A DNA stretch of 64,000 bases from Nitrospira sp. (GTDB lineage: Bacteria; Nitrospirota; Nitrospiria; Nitrospirales; Nitrospiraceae). The stretch covers positions 1,984,001-2,048,000 of the forward strand of contig JBAOHZ010000009.1 in NCBI GenBank assembly GCA_037045225.1. Reading direction: 5' to 3'. Positions 32,206 through 41,134 of the stretch are shown in pieces. Both the position numbers and the translations under genes were made by a program. Under the pieces are notes generated by a model, which saw only the letters and a list, made by a program, of their open reading frames with translations, searched no databases and was not told the DNA's origin. The number at the start of each line of letters is the position of its first letter. The stretch's first letter is position 1.

Positions 32206-33827
32206 TTGCTGCTGCCTCCCGCTGGATCGACCGCAATATTCTGGAACTCGCACGCGACTTCCAGCTTTCTTATCTACCACCGCTCATGGTCTACATGGCC
32301 GCCGGGATTTCGGGTCTCACCGGCATTGTCGGCACGTTTTTCGTCAAAGACTATCTGGGTCTGTCGGCGGCCTTTCTGGCGGCGCTGGGGTTCTGGGCGG
32401 GCATTCCCTGGGCGCTCAAAATGCCGTTCGGACATCTGGTCGATTTGATGTGGCGATGGAAAAGTCTCCTTGTGTATTTCGGTGCCGGGGTGATTGCGGT
32501 GAGTCTGTTGATCATGGTCGGCCTGATCGGCCACCGCGAGGCGATGGTCGCCGTGATGCCGGCCGAGGTGTGGTATGTGCTCAGCGTGTTGTTGTCACCG
32601 ATCGGTTATGTGATTCAGGACACGGTGGCGGATGCGATGACGGTTGAGGCTGTACCCAGAGTCGATGAACGAGGGGTGCCCATCGATGAAGCCAGGCTGA
32701 AACTCATGCACACCACGATGCAGACACTTGGACGCGTCGCCATTATCAGTGGGGGCATCCTGGTTGCCCTCATCAATCTGTACCTGTTCACTGGAGTGGA
32801 GAATCTGCCGAAGGAACAGATCGCCGGGATCTATCAGCAGGTCTATCTGATGGCCCTGGTGATTCCGGCCGTCTCGGTGCTGGGTGTGATCGCAGCGTCG
32901 TTGCTGCGAGTGCGCGAGAGGCGCCGGTTCCTGCGCCAGGGCATGACAGTTGACCAGGTTGAGGGGCTGATGGACCGCGCCGCTGAATCGACTAAGCCCA
33001 ATTGGTGGATTCTCGGAGGCAGCCTGGCCTTCGTGCTCTTCACCCTCACGGTCGGAGTCGCAGATTTTGCCTACAGTGAAGAAATCGTGTTCGCCGGGTC
33101 GATGGCCATTGTCTCGGTCTTGATGGTGCGCCTCACGAGGGAACTGGCTCCCGACGCAAGGTATGTCCTTGTGGGCACGGCGCTGGTGGTGTTCGTCTTT
33201 CGCGCGGTCCCCGGTCCCGGTGAAGGCGCAACCTGGTGGATGATCGACAAGCTCGGATTCGACCAACAGTTTCTGTCGGTGCTCTCGCTCATCGGCAGTG
33301 CCCTCACGCTCGCGGGCATGTTTCTGTTTCGCCGGTTTATGGCGGAACGGTCCATCGCCTATGTGGTCGGCTTCCTCACCGTGGCGGCCTTTTTCTTAGG
33401 AGTGCCCATCGTCAGTATGTATTACGGACTTCATCAGTGGACTGCCGCGTTGACCGGCGGCCTGGTTGATGCGCGATTCATTGCGTTGGTGAATACCGCG
33501 CTGGAATCGCCGCTCGGTCAGATTTCCATGATCCCCATGTTGGCCTGGATCGCGAACTCTGCGCCGGCCAATCTCAAGGCGACCTATTTTGCCGTGATGG
33601 CGTCCTTCACGAACCTCGCGCTGTCGCTCGGCCAACTGGGGACGAAATATCTCAACGAGCTGTTTGTCGTCACCCGGGAGGTGCGTGATCCTGCAACCAA
33701 CGTACTCCAGACGCCCGACGATTATAGTCAGCTGGGAATCTTGTTGATTGTCCAGGCGGTGCTTGGCCTCGCCCTCCCCTTTGCCGCGATTCTGTTTACG
33801 CGATACTCGCGGTATCGCAGCGCCTGA
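32202..33827 (+). CDS. MFS-type transporter of the folate-biopterin (BT1) kind
   Basis: 541 residues from GTG 32202, about 12 to 14 transmembrane helices. IPWALKMPFGHLVDL early and IGYVIQDTVADAMTVEAVP (a conserved QDxxADA-type segment) recall BT1/folate-biopterin and AmpG-like MFS proteins. The large central loops (about residues 150-175 and 235-265) are charged. Substrate not evident. No RBS of its own; see the mini-ORF at 32170. Confidence 0.75.
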   Translation: MIAAASRWIDRNILELARDFQLSYLPPLMVYMAAGISGLTGIVGTFFVKDYLGLSAAFLAALGFWAGIPWALKMPFGHLVDLMWRWKSLLVYFGAGVIAVSLLIMVGLIGHREAMVAVMPAEVWYVLSVLLSPIGYVIQDTVADAMTVEAVPRVDERGVPIDEARLKLMHTTMQTLGRVAIISGGILVALINLYLFTGVENLPKEQIAGIYQQVYLMALVIPAVSVLGVIAASLLRVRERRRFLRQGMTVDQVEGLMDRAAESTKPNWWILGGSLAFVLFTLTVGVADFAYSEEIVFAGSMAIVSVLMVRLTRELAPDARYVLVGTALVVFVFRAVPGPGEGATWWMIDKLGFDQQFLSVLSLIGSALTLAGMFLFRRFMAERSIAYVVGFLTVAAFFLGVPIVSMYYGLHQWTAALTGGLVDARFIALVNTALESPLGQISMIPMLAWIANSAPANLKATYFAVMASFTNLALSLGQLGTKYLNELFVVTREVRDPATNVLQTPDDYSQLGILLIVQAVLGLALPFAAILFTRYSRYRSA

Positions 33828-33847
33828 GTGGCTGGAAGGAGACCACG

Positions 33848-34798
33848 ATGAACACCTTCCAGTTTCTCACCGATCACGGCGCCTCGGTGCTGTTTTGGGT
33901 GATCTTTGTCGAGCAGGTCGGATTTCCGATTCCGGCGATTCCTCTTCTCATCGCGGCAGGTGCGCTCGTCGGGGCCGGGAAAATGAGCCTCGCCACGGCG
34001 CTGCTGGTGCCGATTGCCGCTGCGCTCCCGCCGGACCTTGCCTGGTACTACCTTGGTAGGATCAAGGGCGGCAAGGTGCTGGGTTTCCTCTGTCGCTTGT
34101 CGCTTGAGCCGGACTCCTGCGTGAGGGATACGGAAAATCTGTTTCAGCGGTACGGGCCACGTGGACTGTTGCTGGCCAAGTTCATCCCCGGTTTCAACAC
34201 GGTGGCGCCGCCGCTGGCCGGGATTGTCGGCATGGCCGTGACGACATTCGCACTGTACGATATCGCGGGCACGCTGATCTGGGCGGCGGTCAGCGCCGGA
34301 GTCGGCGCCTTATTCAGCAATCAACTGGAACAGCTCGCCACATTGCTCGATCAAGCCGGCGGGTTGATGCTCGTGGTGGTGCTCATCGGTCTGGCCGGAT
34401 TCATCGGGTACAAGATCTATCACCGGCAGAAGTTTTTGCGTTACTTGCGGATGGCGAAGATATCCGTAGAGGAGCTCAAGGCGCGGTTGGATGCCGGTGA
34501 GGCGATCAGCGTGGTCGATGTCAGGCATCCGCTCGCCCTTGATCTCGATCCTGAGACGATTCCCGGCGCGATCAACTTCACGATGGAAGAGATTGACTAT
34601 CGTCATCACGAAATTCCGCGTGACCGAGACATTGTGCTTTATTGCACCTGCCCGAATGAAGTCTCCAGCGCCAGGACGGCGTTTCTCTTGAAAAAGAAAG
34701 GCATCCACCGTGTGCGCCCGCTCGAAGGCGGTCTCGACGCCTGGCGAGAACGGCAGTATCCCGTGGAGCGACGGGTGAATACCAATGTGGGTGGCTGA
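33848..34798 (+). CDS. DedA family membrane protein fused to a rhodanese domain
   Basis: 316 residues. Residues 1-195: DedA/SNARE-associated domain with GFPIPAIPLL, DLAWYYLGR and GPRGLLLAKFIPGFNTVAPPLAG. Residues 200-312: rhodanese domain, with VVDVRHPLAL and an active-site loop YCTCPNEVSSAR (C266, C268). DedA proteins flip lipids such as undecaprenyl phosphate; rhodaneses handle sulfane sulfur. One continuous frame, so the fusion is real. RBS GGAAGGAG. Confidence 0.92.
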   Translation: MNTFQFLTDHGASVLFWVIFVEQVGFPIPAIPLLIAAGALVGAGKMSLATALLVPIAAALPPDLAWYYLGRIKGGKVLGFLCRLSLEPDSCVRDTENLFQRYGPRGLLLAKFIPGFNTVAPPLAGIVGMAVTTFALYDIAGTLIWAAVSAGVGALFSNQLEQLATLLDQAGGLMLVVVLIGLAGFIGYKIYHRQKFLRYLRMAKISVEELKARLDAGEAISVVDVRHPLALDLDPETIPGAINFTMEEIDYRHHEIPRDRDIVLYCTCPNEVSSARTAFLLKKKGIHRVRPLEGGLDAWRERQYPVERRVNTNVGG

Positions 34799-34839
34799 CG
34801 GCATCCCGCTGTACGGGGTTGTGACGGGCTGCCGGTGGG

Positions 34840-35094
34840 ATGACTCCAGTCGGCGGGGGCGGCTGTAAGGGCACACACCCGGTTCCGGGGCAGGTGCGTG
34901 AGGAACAGGTGCTGGTGACACTCCCGCCGGAGTTTTTTGCTGGACAGTTGCCCAAGGGGCAGATCTTTACGCAACAGGATCAGGGATGGACCTGGACCTT
35001 CACGCCGGTTCGGCGAGAGTCCGTGCCGGGGTTTCCCGCCTTATCGTTTCTCTCCTGGCATCCCCTTGACCACTGCGGTATGATGAACATCTAG
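34840..35094 (+). CDS. possible small protein, unknown
   Basis: 84 codons from ATG 34840 to TAG 35092, with GC-rich third positions as in real genes here, but a poor RBS (GGTGGG directly before ATG) and no recognisable domain. Contains VLVTLPPEFFAGQLPKGQIF and GWTWTFTPVRRE. It could be a real small gene or the tail of an old one. Confidence 0.35.
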   Translation: MTPVGGGGCKGTHPVPGQVREEQVLVTLPPEFFAGQLPKGQIFTQQDQGWTWTFTPVRRESVPGFPALSFLSWHPLDHCGMMNI

Positions 35095-35108
35095 AAGACA
35101 GGTCGCTC

Positions 35109-35166
35109 GTGAAGCGTGAAAGGTATCTCGTAAACCAAAGCATCCAAGGTTTGTCCGGCGCTTCAC
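35109..35166. repeat. nested inverted repeat upstream of ssrA
   Basis: GTGAAGCG (35109-35116) pairs with CGCTTCAC (35159-35166), and inside it AAACC pairs with GGTTT. It ends 34 bp before the mature 5' end of tmRNA, so may shape the precursor or bind a regulator. Confidence 0.4.
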
Positions 35167-35200
35167 GAAAGACGAGAGACAAATCACGATCTTCAAGAAA

Positions 35201-35554
35201 GGGGGCGACCGGTTTCGACGGGGATATTGACGCCATCGTCGCATGTCGAGATCTCGGGAACTCGTAAAATTCCGGGAAAAACGCAACTGCCAACCAAGAA
35301 CTGGCACTCGCAGCTTAATTATTTAAGCTGAGACGTCGTTCCATCTGAGGCCCGCGGGGGTGGAATGGCGCGATGCAGCGGGCTGGTCCCACGCCGGTGC
35401 TCAGCGGCGGGGGGCGAGACAATACTGGGCTAGCGGCGATTCTAAGCCGGCCGATAGGCGTGGGTCGCTGCGAAGCTTAAAGAATCGGCTACACATGTAG
35501 ACGCGATGAGCCGACGATCTTCGGACAGGGGTTCAACTCCCCTCGCCTCCACCA
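35201..35554 (+). ncRNA. ssrA: transfer-messenger RNA (tmRNA)
   Basis: 354 nt with encoded CCA. The 5' end GGGGGCGACCGGTTTCGACG and the 3' end GGTTCAACTCCCCTCGCCTCCACCA-type T-arm and acceptor pair as in all tmRNAs (7-bp acceptor stem). The tag frame at 35289-35318 reads ANQELALAA followed by TAA, with resume codon GCC. With the charged alanine the tag is AANQELALAA. Works with SmpB (2224) to rescue stalled ribosomes and mark peptides for ClpXP-type proteolysis. Confidence 0.97.
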
Positions 35555-35560
35555 AATCAA

Positions 35561-35591
35561 GCCCCTGAGTTGCAAGACTCAGGGGCTTTTT
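35561..35591 (+). terminator. intrinsic terminator of ssrA
   Basis: GCCCCTGAGT (35561-35570) pairs perfectly with ACTCAGGGGC (35577-35586) around TGCAAG, followed by TTTTT (35587-35591). It starts 6 bp after the tmRNA CCA. Confidence 0.93.
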
Positions 35592-35669
35592 CGTGGTTGC
35601 TGGGCGCGACGCGATGCGAGTAGATTTGCCTGGTGCTGGTCAATACAACAGAATGAAAGGAACGATGAT

Positions 35670-36233
35670 ATGGGTGACGAGCTGCTGAAGAATCTCGGTC
35701 CGTTGGCGGTGTTGGCTGGGGTGTGGGAGGGAGACAAGGGCGCCGATGTGGCGCCTGACGATGACCGAGGGACAGAACACAATGCCTTTCGCGAACGGTT
35801 CACGTTTGAGCCGATCGGATCGGTCAAGAATCATGAACAAGAGTTCTACGGCCTGAGATATTTGAGGATAGCATGGCGATTGGGCGAAGAGGCCCCGTTT
35901 CACCAGGATACCGGATATTGGCTCTGGGATGCGGCGGCGAAACAGGTGCTGCGATGTTTTGTGGTCCCGCGCGGCATTACGATCTTGGCCGGTGGCACCG
36001 TGGAGCCGGACGCCTCGTCGTTTCAGATTGCAGCGGATGCCGGATCGGATACCTACGGTATCTGCTCGAACAAGTTTCTCGATCGGGAATTCAAGACGGT
36101 TCACTATGAACTGACCGTGACCCTGCATGGACGCGACAGTTTTAGTTACAAGGAAGACACGCAGCTGAAGATGAAGGGCCGGAGCGACCTGTTTCACCAT
36201 ACCGATGCCAATCAAGTGACCCGCGTCAAATAA
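35670..36233 (+). CDS. nitrobindin/THAP4-like heme-binding beta-barrel protein
   Basis: 187 residues. LAGVWEGDKG is the GxWxGxG-like motif of the fatty-acid-binding-like barrel, followed by HNAFRERFTFEPIG and YWLWDAAAKQVLRCFVVPRG; the C-terminal LFHHTDANQVTRV offers the His used as heme ligand. These ferric-heme proteins detoxify peroxynitrite or bind NO. The barrel assignment is fairly sure; heme binding is inferred. Confidence 0.72.
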   Translation: MGDELLKNLGPLAVLAGVWEGDKGADVAPDDDRGTEHNAFRERFTFEPIGSVKNHEQEFYGLRYLRIAWRLGEEAPFHQDTGYWLWDAAAKQVLRCFVVPRGITILAGGTVEPDASSFQIAADAGSDTYGICSNKFLDREFKTVHYELTVTLHGRDSFSYKEDTQLKMKGRSDLFHHTDANQVTRVK

Positions 36234-36391
36234 CGCAGATCGGCTTCCACGCGAAAATACTGAGTCCCGAGCTTGGAAGTGAGCTTGTGGAACATGGTAA
36301 AGTAAAGACGGTGGGCTCGGAAGAGTATGAACAGACCTTTTAGATTCCGAGAGCCTGGAAGTACAATCGTTTTTTAGGAAGGAGGATACGG

Positions 36392-36802
36392 ATGAGAGGA
36401 TCAGTGATTGCATTGACCGGGTTGCTTTTGATGACAGGCTGTGCGGGATTGGCGGAAACGACCAGGACGGCGGTGATTCACGAGGTCAAGTTTGAGGAGC
36501 ATTTGAATCCCGCTGATTTGACGGTGCGGGTCGGTGACGAAGTACGCTGGGTGAACCACCGCACACTTCCGGTACGGATCGATATTCCCGGCTTGAATAA
36601 GGACATGTTGAGCTGTGAGCGCGACTTTTCCAACTTTATAGGCCAGGTTGGGGAAACAGCTGAATTGTCACCGAGCAAGAGCACGAGCCTCTGCTTCAGT
36701 AAGGGGATGGTGATTAGTTACAATGCGCGTATGAAATCAGCAGTCCCGGGCGGCATGGTGATTGAGCCGGGGACGATTCGAGTCGTCGGTCCCACCCAGT
36801 AA
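36392..36802 (+). CDS. cupredoxin-like lipoprotein
   Basis: 136 residues behind AAGGAGG. Lipobox LLMTGC with Cys at residue 17. Mature part: HLNPADLTVRVGDEVRWVNHRTLPVRIDIPG is the plastocyanin-type beta-sandwich start with an N-terminal His; late CFSKGMVISYNAR then GGMVIEPG. The classic C-H-M copper set is incomplete, so copper binding is uncertain. Outer membrane or periplasmic facing. Confidence 0.72.
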   Translation: MRGSVIALTGLLLMTGCAGLAETTRTAVIHEVKFEEHLNPADLTVRVGDEVRWVNHRTLPVRIDIPGLNKDMLSCERDFSNFIGQVGETAELSPSKSTSLCFSKGMVISYNARMKSAVPGGMVIEPGTIRVVGPTQ

Positions 36803-37059
36803 CGTTGAGGGCTGGCTGCGCCTTAGATTGTGCCATTGGCAGCTCTTCGCCAATTCTGCTCACCCCGGAGCCGACCAGAGGGGCTCCGGGGGCGAGGTCG
36901 GACTCTCCCCTGCCTTCACTTCCGTGTCGAGATGATCATTCTTGCCATGATCACATGATGTCGTGGCGCCGACGACCAACCCCTCTTGTCCTGCAGGTTC
37001 TACTTCAATATCCGTAGGCCCCTGCCATGAGCCTGTACGGTGGGATTGATGTGCGCGGG

Positions 37060-38856
37060 CTACAGTACCGTCGTCCAGGACGGACTGACGGCGAAGGCGG
37101 CGTTGATCAAGCCGACGTGGGAGTAGGCTTGAGGAAAGTTGCCGAGCTGGGTGCGGGTTTCGGGTACGAAATGTTCGGAGAAGAGCCCGAGGTGGTTTGC
37201 GCCGGTGAGGACCTGGGCCATGATCTGCTGCGCTTCCGCCATCCGCCCGAGTCGCGCGAGCCCTTGGACGACCCAGAAGGAACAGATGACAAAGCTGGAT
37301 TGCGGCCGTCCGAAATCGTCTGTGCGGAGATAGCGAAAATAGAAACCGGTTTCCTTCCCTCCTGCTTGCACGGCCAGGGTTCGTGCAATGCTCTGCATCG
37401 TGGATTCACAGACGTCCCGGTTGGGAAAGCCGAGAATCGCCGCCTGAGCCAGCGAGGCATCGTAGGTGTCGTCTTTGGGGCCGTTTCGAAGCGAGCCGTC
37501 TTTCATGGCGTTCAGGAGTGCCTGTGCGGCGCGTGCGCGCGCCGCGTCGAGGTCGAACGTCAACGAGGGCAGAAATCCGGCCTTGTGCATGCGGTGGGCC
37601 CGGTCGAGCCCGGCCCAACACATCAAATTGGAAAACGAATGTTCCTGCCAGCCATTACGAATCTCCCACAGTCCGGCGTCGGGCTGGGCGATGGTCCGGT
37701 CGCATAACCGGGCGAGGTTGGCGACGAGTTGTTCCTGGTCTTTGGTCCGCAGATCGTAGAATCGATTGTCGGAGAAAATTGGGGTCAGCGCGAGGACCAG
37801 TTCGCCGTAGACATCGTTTTGGATATGTTCGGCGGCCTGATTGTTGTTGCGCACCGGAGCGCTCCCGCAAAAGCCGGCCCAGTTCCGGTGTTCGGTTTCC
37901 GGCAGCGGGAGATCCTGGCTGAGGGTATACACCGGTGCGAGTCGTTCCCGAGAATGTTCATGCGTGTAGGCGATGTTCAGCAGGAATTTGAGAAATCCTT
38001 CCATCTCTTCGAAGTGGCCGAGATTGTGGAAGGCGGTCAGGGAAAAATACGCGTCGCGCAGCCAGCAGTACCGATAGTCCCAATTCCTGGGGCCGCCCGG
38101 CTCTTCCGGAAGGCTGGTGGTCAATGCGGCGAGGATGGCGCCGGTGTCTTCATAACAATGGAGCTTGAGCGCGAGCGCGGACCGAATGACTTCTTCCTGG
38201 TGCAGCACCGGGATCGAACAATGTTTGACCCACATGCGCCAGTAGCGAGTGGTCTGGTCGAGGAATTCGTGACTGACCTTGGCGAGGTCATCCTCGATCC
38301 CCAGGCCCCAGGTGAGGGCGAAGTATGTTTTCTCGGTGAGGGCGAAGGGGCGTTCCTCGTACAGGTAGGTCAGGGGCATGTTGGTCAATAATCGGAGATA
38401 CTCACCCCGGATGTCATACCGAACATGACTGTTCCCACGCATGCCCCGGGCATATTCTTTTCCCCATCCTGTGACCGGGCGACAACTCACGCGGATCGAC
38501 GGAGTGCCGGCCAGCGGTTCGACGATGCGAAAGAGGGCGGCTGGCCGGTACACACGGCCGTATTGTTCGAAGCGCGGGCAGAAGTCCGTGATTCTGAAGG
38601 TGTCACCCTTTGACGTGGATACCTCGGTCACCAAGATATTTGTATTAGGGAGGTAACGCTGCGTCGTCTTGACTTGAGCGGAACTGGTAGGGCTTGATAT
38701 GGAGAAGTGTCCGCCCTCGGGATCGAGGATGCGGCCGAAGACCGGTTCGCTATCCGGTCGCGGCAGGCAGAGCCAGTCCACAGACCCGCTTTCATGAATA
38801 TGGGCGGAGATGTGGCAATTGCCGATGAGGCCGTAGGGGTACATACCCTCGACCAT
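37060..38856 (-). CDS. glycoside hydrolase family 15 (glucoamylase/trehalase-like)
   Basis: 598 residues from ATG 38856; ATG 38844 (MYPYGLIGN) and TTG 38874 are alternatives, none with a good RBS. GH15 signatures: MYPYGLIGNCHISAHIHESGSVDWLCLPR, NWDYRYCWLRDAYFSL and late PQSSFVICSFWVVQGL. Bacterial members of this layout (trehalase-type) hydrolyse trehalose or alpha-glucans in the cytoplasm; no signal peptide. Divergent from the membrane OtsA with a gap of 20 to 50 bp. Confidence 0.93.
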   Translation of the reverse strand: MVEGMYPYGLIGNCHISAHIHESGSVDWLCLPRPDSEPVFGRILDPEGGHFSISSPTSSAQVKTTQRYLPNTNILVTEVSTSKGDTFRITDFCPRFEQYGRVYRPAALFRIVEPLAGTPSIRVSCRPVTGWGKEYARGMRGNSHVRYDIRGEYLRLLTNMPLTYLYEERPFALTEKTYFALTWGLGIEDDLAKVSHEFLDQTTRYWRMWVKHCSIPVLHQEEVIRSALALKLHCYEDTGAILAALTTSLPEEPGGPRNWDYRYCWLRDAYFSLTAFHNLGHFEEMEGFLKFLLNIAYTHEHSRERLAPVYTLSQDLPLPETEHRNWAGFCGSAPVRNNNQAAEHIQNDVYGELVLALTPIFSDNRFYDLRTKDQEQLVANLARLCDRTIAQPDAGLWEIRNGWQEHSFSNLMCWAGLDRAHRMHKAGFLPSLTFDLDAARARAAQALLNAMKDGSLRNGPKDDTYDASLAQAAILGFPNRDVCESTMQSIARTLAVQAGGKETGFYFRYLRTDDFGRPQSSFVICSFWVVQGLARLGRMAEAQQIMAQVLTGANHLGLFSEHFVPETRTQLGNFPQAYSHVGLINAAFAVSPSWTTVL

Positions 38857-38894
38857 AAAAGATTTTGATTCCAAAGTAAACTGTAGGAGTACAC

Positions 38895-41126
38895 ATGCGT
38901 CTGTCCCTTCGGTTTATTCTTCCTCTCCTGCTGGTGTTGGGCGTTGTGGCCTATAGCGTGGTGCCCCTGGTGGACTCGCTTACGCTGAAGTGGTTCACGC
39001 GCGATCTCGAAAGCCGCTCTAAATTGCTGGCCAGCACGATGGAAGTACCGTTGGCGGACTTGGTCATCTCCCGCTCGCGGACGAAGATCTTCGCGTATTT
39101 TCACAAAGTCATTCAGGATGAGCGGTTGTATGCACTGGGTTTCTGCGATACCCAGCAGCGCCTGCTGTACCAGACCCTGACCTACCCCGACCAATTGTCC
39201 TGCGAAAGTCTGGCGCACCTGGCGCCGGGCTCGTCGGAAGTGGTGGAGTTTGCGCAGGGCCCGCTGCACGTGGTGGTGGCGATTATTCAGTCGGGGGGCA
39301 AAGTACAGGGTCGATTGATGCTGGTGCATGACATGAGTTTTGTGCACCAGCGCAGCACCGATACGAAGTGGTACATTTTTTATCTGTTTGTTGGGTTGGC
39401 CGGGTTGATATCAGCGGTGACGGTGCTGGTCGCGCAGCTGAGCTGGAGGGGCTGGGTGGCCGGCGTGCGGGCCATGTTGACCAGCAAAGGGTTGCCGGCT
39501 GAATCCGCCGGAATCCATTCGCCGGAACTGCATCCGGTGGCGCAGGATCTTCATGCGCTGGTGCGGGAATTGGAAGCTGATCGCCGGATGCGCGATGAAA
39601 GCCAAATCACCTGGAGTCCCGCCAGCCTCAAAACCATTCTGCATGAACATCTGTCGGGCGATGAAATTCTGATTGTGTCGAATCGGCAGCCCTACATCCA
39701 CAATCGACGGGGGCAGAAGATCGAGGTGCAACTGCCGGCCAGCGGGCTGGTGTCCGCCCTTGAACCGGTGATGCGGGCTTGCTCGGGTGTGTGGATCGCC
39801 CATGGCAACGGCTCAGCCGACCGGGAAGTGGTGGACAGCCGCGATCACGTACGGGTGCCGCCGGATCATCCCTCGTACGATATTCGTCGCTTGTGGTTGT
39901 CGCCCGACGAAGAATCCGGGTTTTATTATGGGTTTTCCAATGAGGGCCTCTGGCCGCTGTGCCACAACGCGCATGTCCGTCCGACGTTCCGGACTTCCGA
40001 CTGGGAGCAATACGTGGCCGTGAACGCACGGTTCGCGCAGGCGGTGGTGGAAGAGGCCAAGACGGATGATCCGGTGGTCCTCGTGCAGGATTACCACTTT
40101 GCACTGTTGCCGAAGATGGTGCGGGAGAAGCTGCCGAACGCGACCATCATCATGTTCTGGCATATTCCCTGGCCCAATTCTGAGAGCTACGGCATCTGTC
40201 CGTGGCGGCAGGAGATTCTGGAAGGCTTGCTCGGCAGCAGTATTGTCGGCTTCCACACCCGTGAGCATGGCAACCATTTCCTCTCCTGCATCGATCGCAT
40301 CCTGGAAGCACGTATCGACCGCGACAGCTCCACGGTGTCCTACGGCGGACGCTTGACTGCGGTGAACCCCTACCCGATTTCCATCGAATGGCCGTCGCGC
40401 TGGTTGGAGAATCAACGGCCGGTGCCGGATTGCCGGGTGCACATCCGCGAGCGCCATGCGATGGGACCCGATCGGCTGGTCGGGATCGGTGTGGACCGTT
40501 TGGATTACACCAAAGGCATCATCGAACGATTCCTCGCCGTCGAACGGTTGTTCGAGCTGCAGCCAGAGTGGATCGGCAAGTTCTCCTTCGTGCAAATCGC
40601 CGCGCCGAGTCGGACGATCATCGATCAGTACCAACATTTCCACGACCAAGTTTATGCGCTAGCTGAGCGCATCAATAAGCGATTCGGCCGCGAGGGGTAT
40701 GAGCCGATTGTGTTGAAAGTGAAGCACCACGAGCCGCCGGATGTGTATGAGTACTACCGGGCTTCCGATCTCTGCTTCGTCACGAGCTTGCATGACGGCA
40801 TGAACCTGGTCGCCAAAGAATTCATCGCGGCCCGCGATGACGAACAAGGCGTATTGATCCTCAGCCAGTTCACCGGCGCGGCACAGGAGCTCCCCGAGGC
40901 CTTGGTGGTCAATCCGTACGATATCGATCAGTGCGCGGCGGCGTTACATATGGCGCTGTCTATGACTCCAAAGGAGCAACGCGCCCGCATGCGAAGCATG
41001 CGCGGGCTGATTCAGGAATTTAATGTGTATCGTTGGGCCGGTCGCATGCTCATGGATGCGGCACGGATGCGCCGTCGTATTCGCGTGATGAAGCAGGTGG
41101 GGCAAGCTTCAGGACGAGGGCGGTAA
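38895..41126 (+). CDS. otsA: trehalose-6-phosphate synthase with N-terminal membrane sensor-like region
   Basis: 743 residues, about 270 longer than E. coli OtsA. TM1 at about 6-26, an extracytoplasmic part (27-158), TM2 at about 159-182, a HAMP-like helical linker (about 183-250), then the GT20 enzyme (about 265-735) with QDYHFALLPKMVR, HIPWPNSE, GVDRLDYTKGI and SLHDGMNLVAKEF. Joins UDP-glucose and glucose-6-phosphate. RBS TAGGAG. The domain order suggests signal-controlled synthesis at the membrane; otsB follows at 8 bp. Confidence 0.94.
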   Translation: MRLSLRFILPLLLVLGVVAYSVVPLVDSLTLKWFTRDLESRSKLLASTMEVPLADLVISRSRTKIFAYFHKVIQDERLYALGFCDTQQRLLYQTLTYPDQLSCESLAHLAPGSSEVVEFAQGPLHVVVAIIQSGGKVQGRLMLVHDMSFVHQRSTDTKWYIFYLFVGLAGLISAVTVLVAQLSWRGWVAGVRAMLTSKGLPAESAGIHSPELHPVAQDLHALVRELEADRRMRDESQITWSPASLKTILHEHLSGDEILIVSNRQPYIHNRRGQKIEVQLPASGLVSALEPVMRACSGVWIAHGNGSADREVVDSRDHVRVPPDHPSYDIRRLWLSPDEESGFYYGFSNEGLWPLCHNAHVRPTFRTSDWEQYVAVNARFAQAVVEEAKTDDPVVLVQDYHFALLPKMVREKLPNATIIMFWHIPWPNSESYGICPWRQEILEGLLGSSIVGFHTREHGNHFLSCIDRILEARIDRDSSTVSYGGRLTAVNPYPISIEWPSRWLENQRPVPDCRVHIRERHAMGPDRLVGIGVDRLDYTKGIIERFLAVERLFELQPEWIGKFSFVQIAAPSRTIIDQYQHFHDQVYALAERINKRFGREGYEPIVLKVKHHEPPDVYEYYRASDLCFVTSLHDGMNLVAKEFIAARDDEQGVLILSQFTGAAQELPEALVVNPYDIDQCAAALHMALSMTPKEQRARMRSMRGLIQEFNVYRWAGRMLMDAARMRRRIRVMKQVGQASGRGR

Positions 41127-41134
41127 TCGCACCG

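Noticed and set aside
36272..36290. TGGAAGTGAGCTTGT as a possible sigma-54 promoter before the cupredoxin gene
   Set aside because: The -12 element lacks the GC pair.
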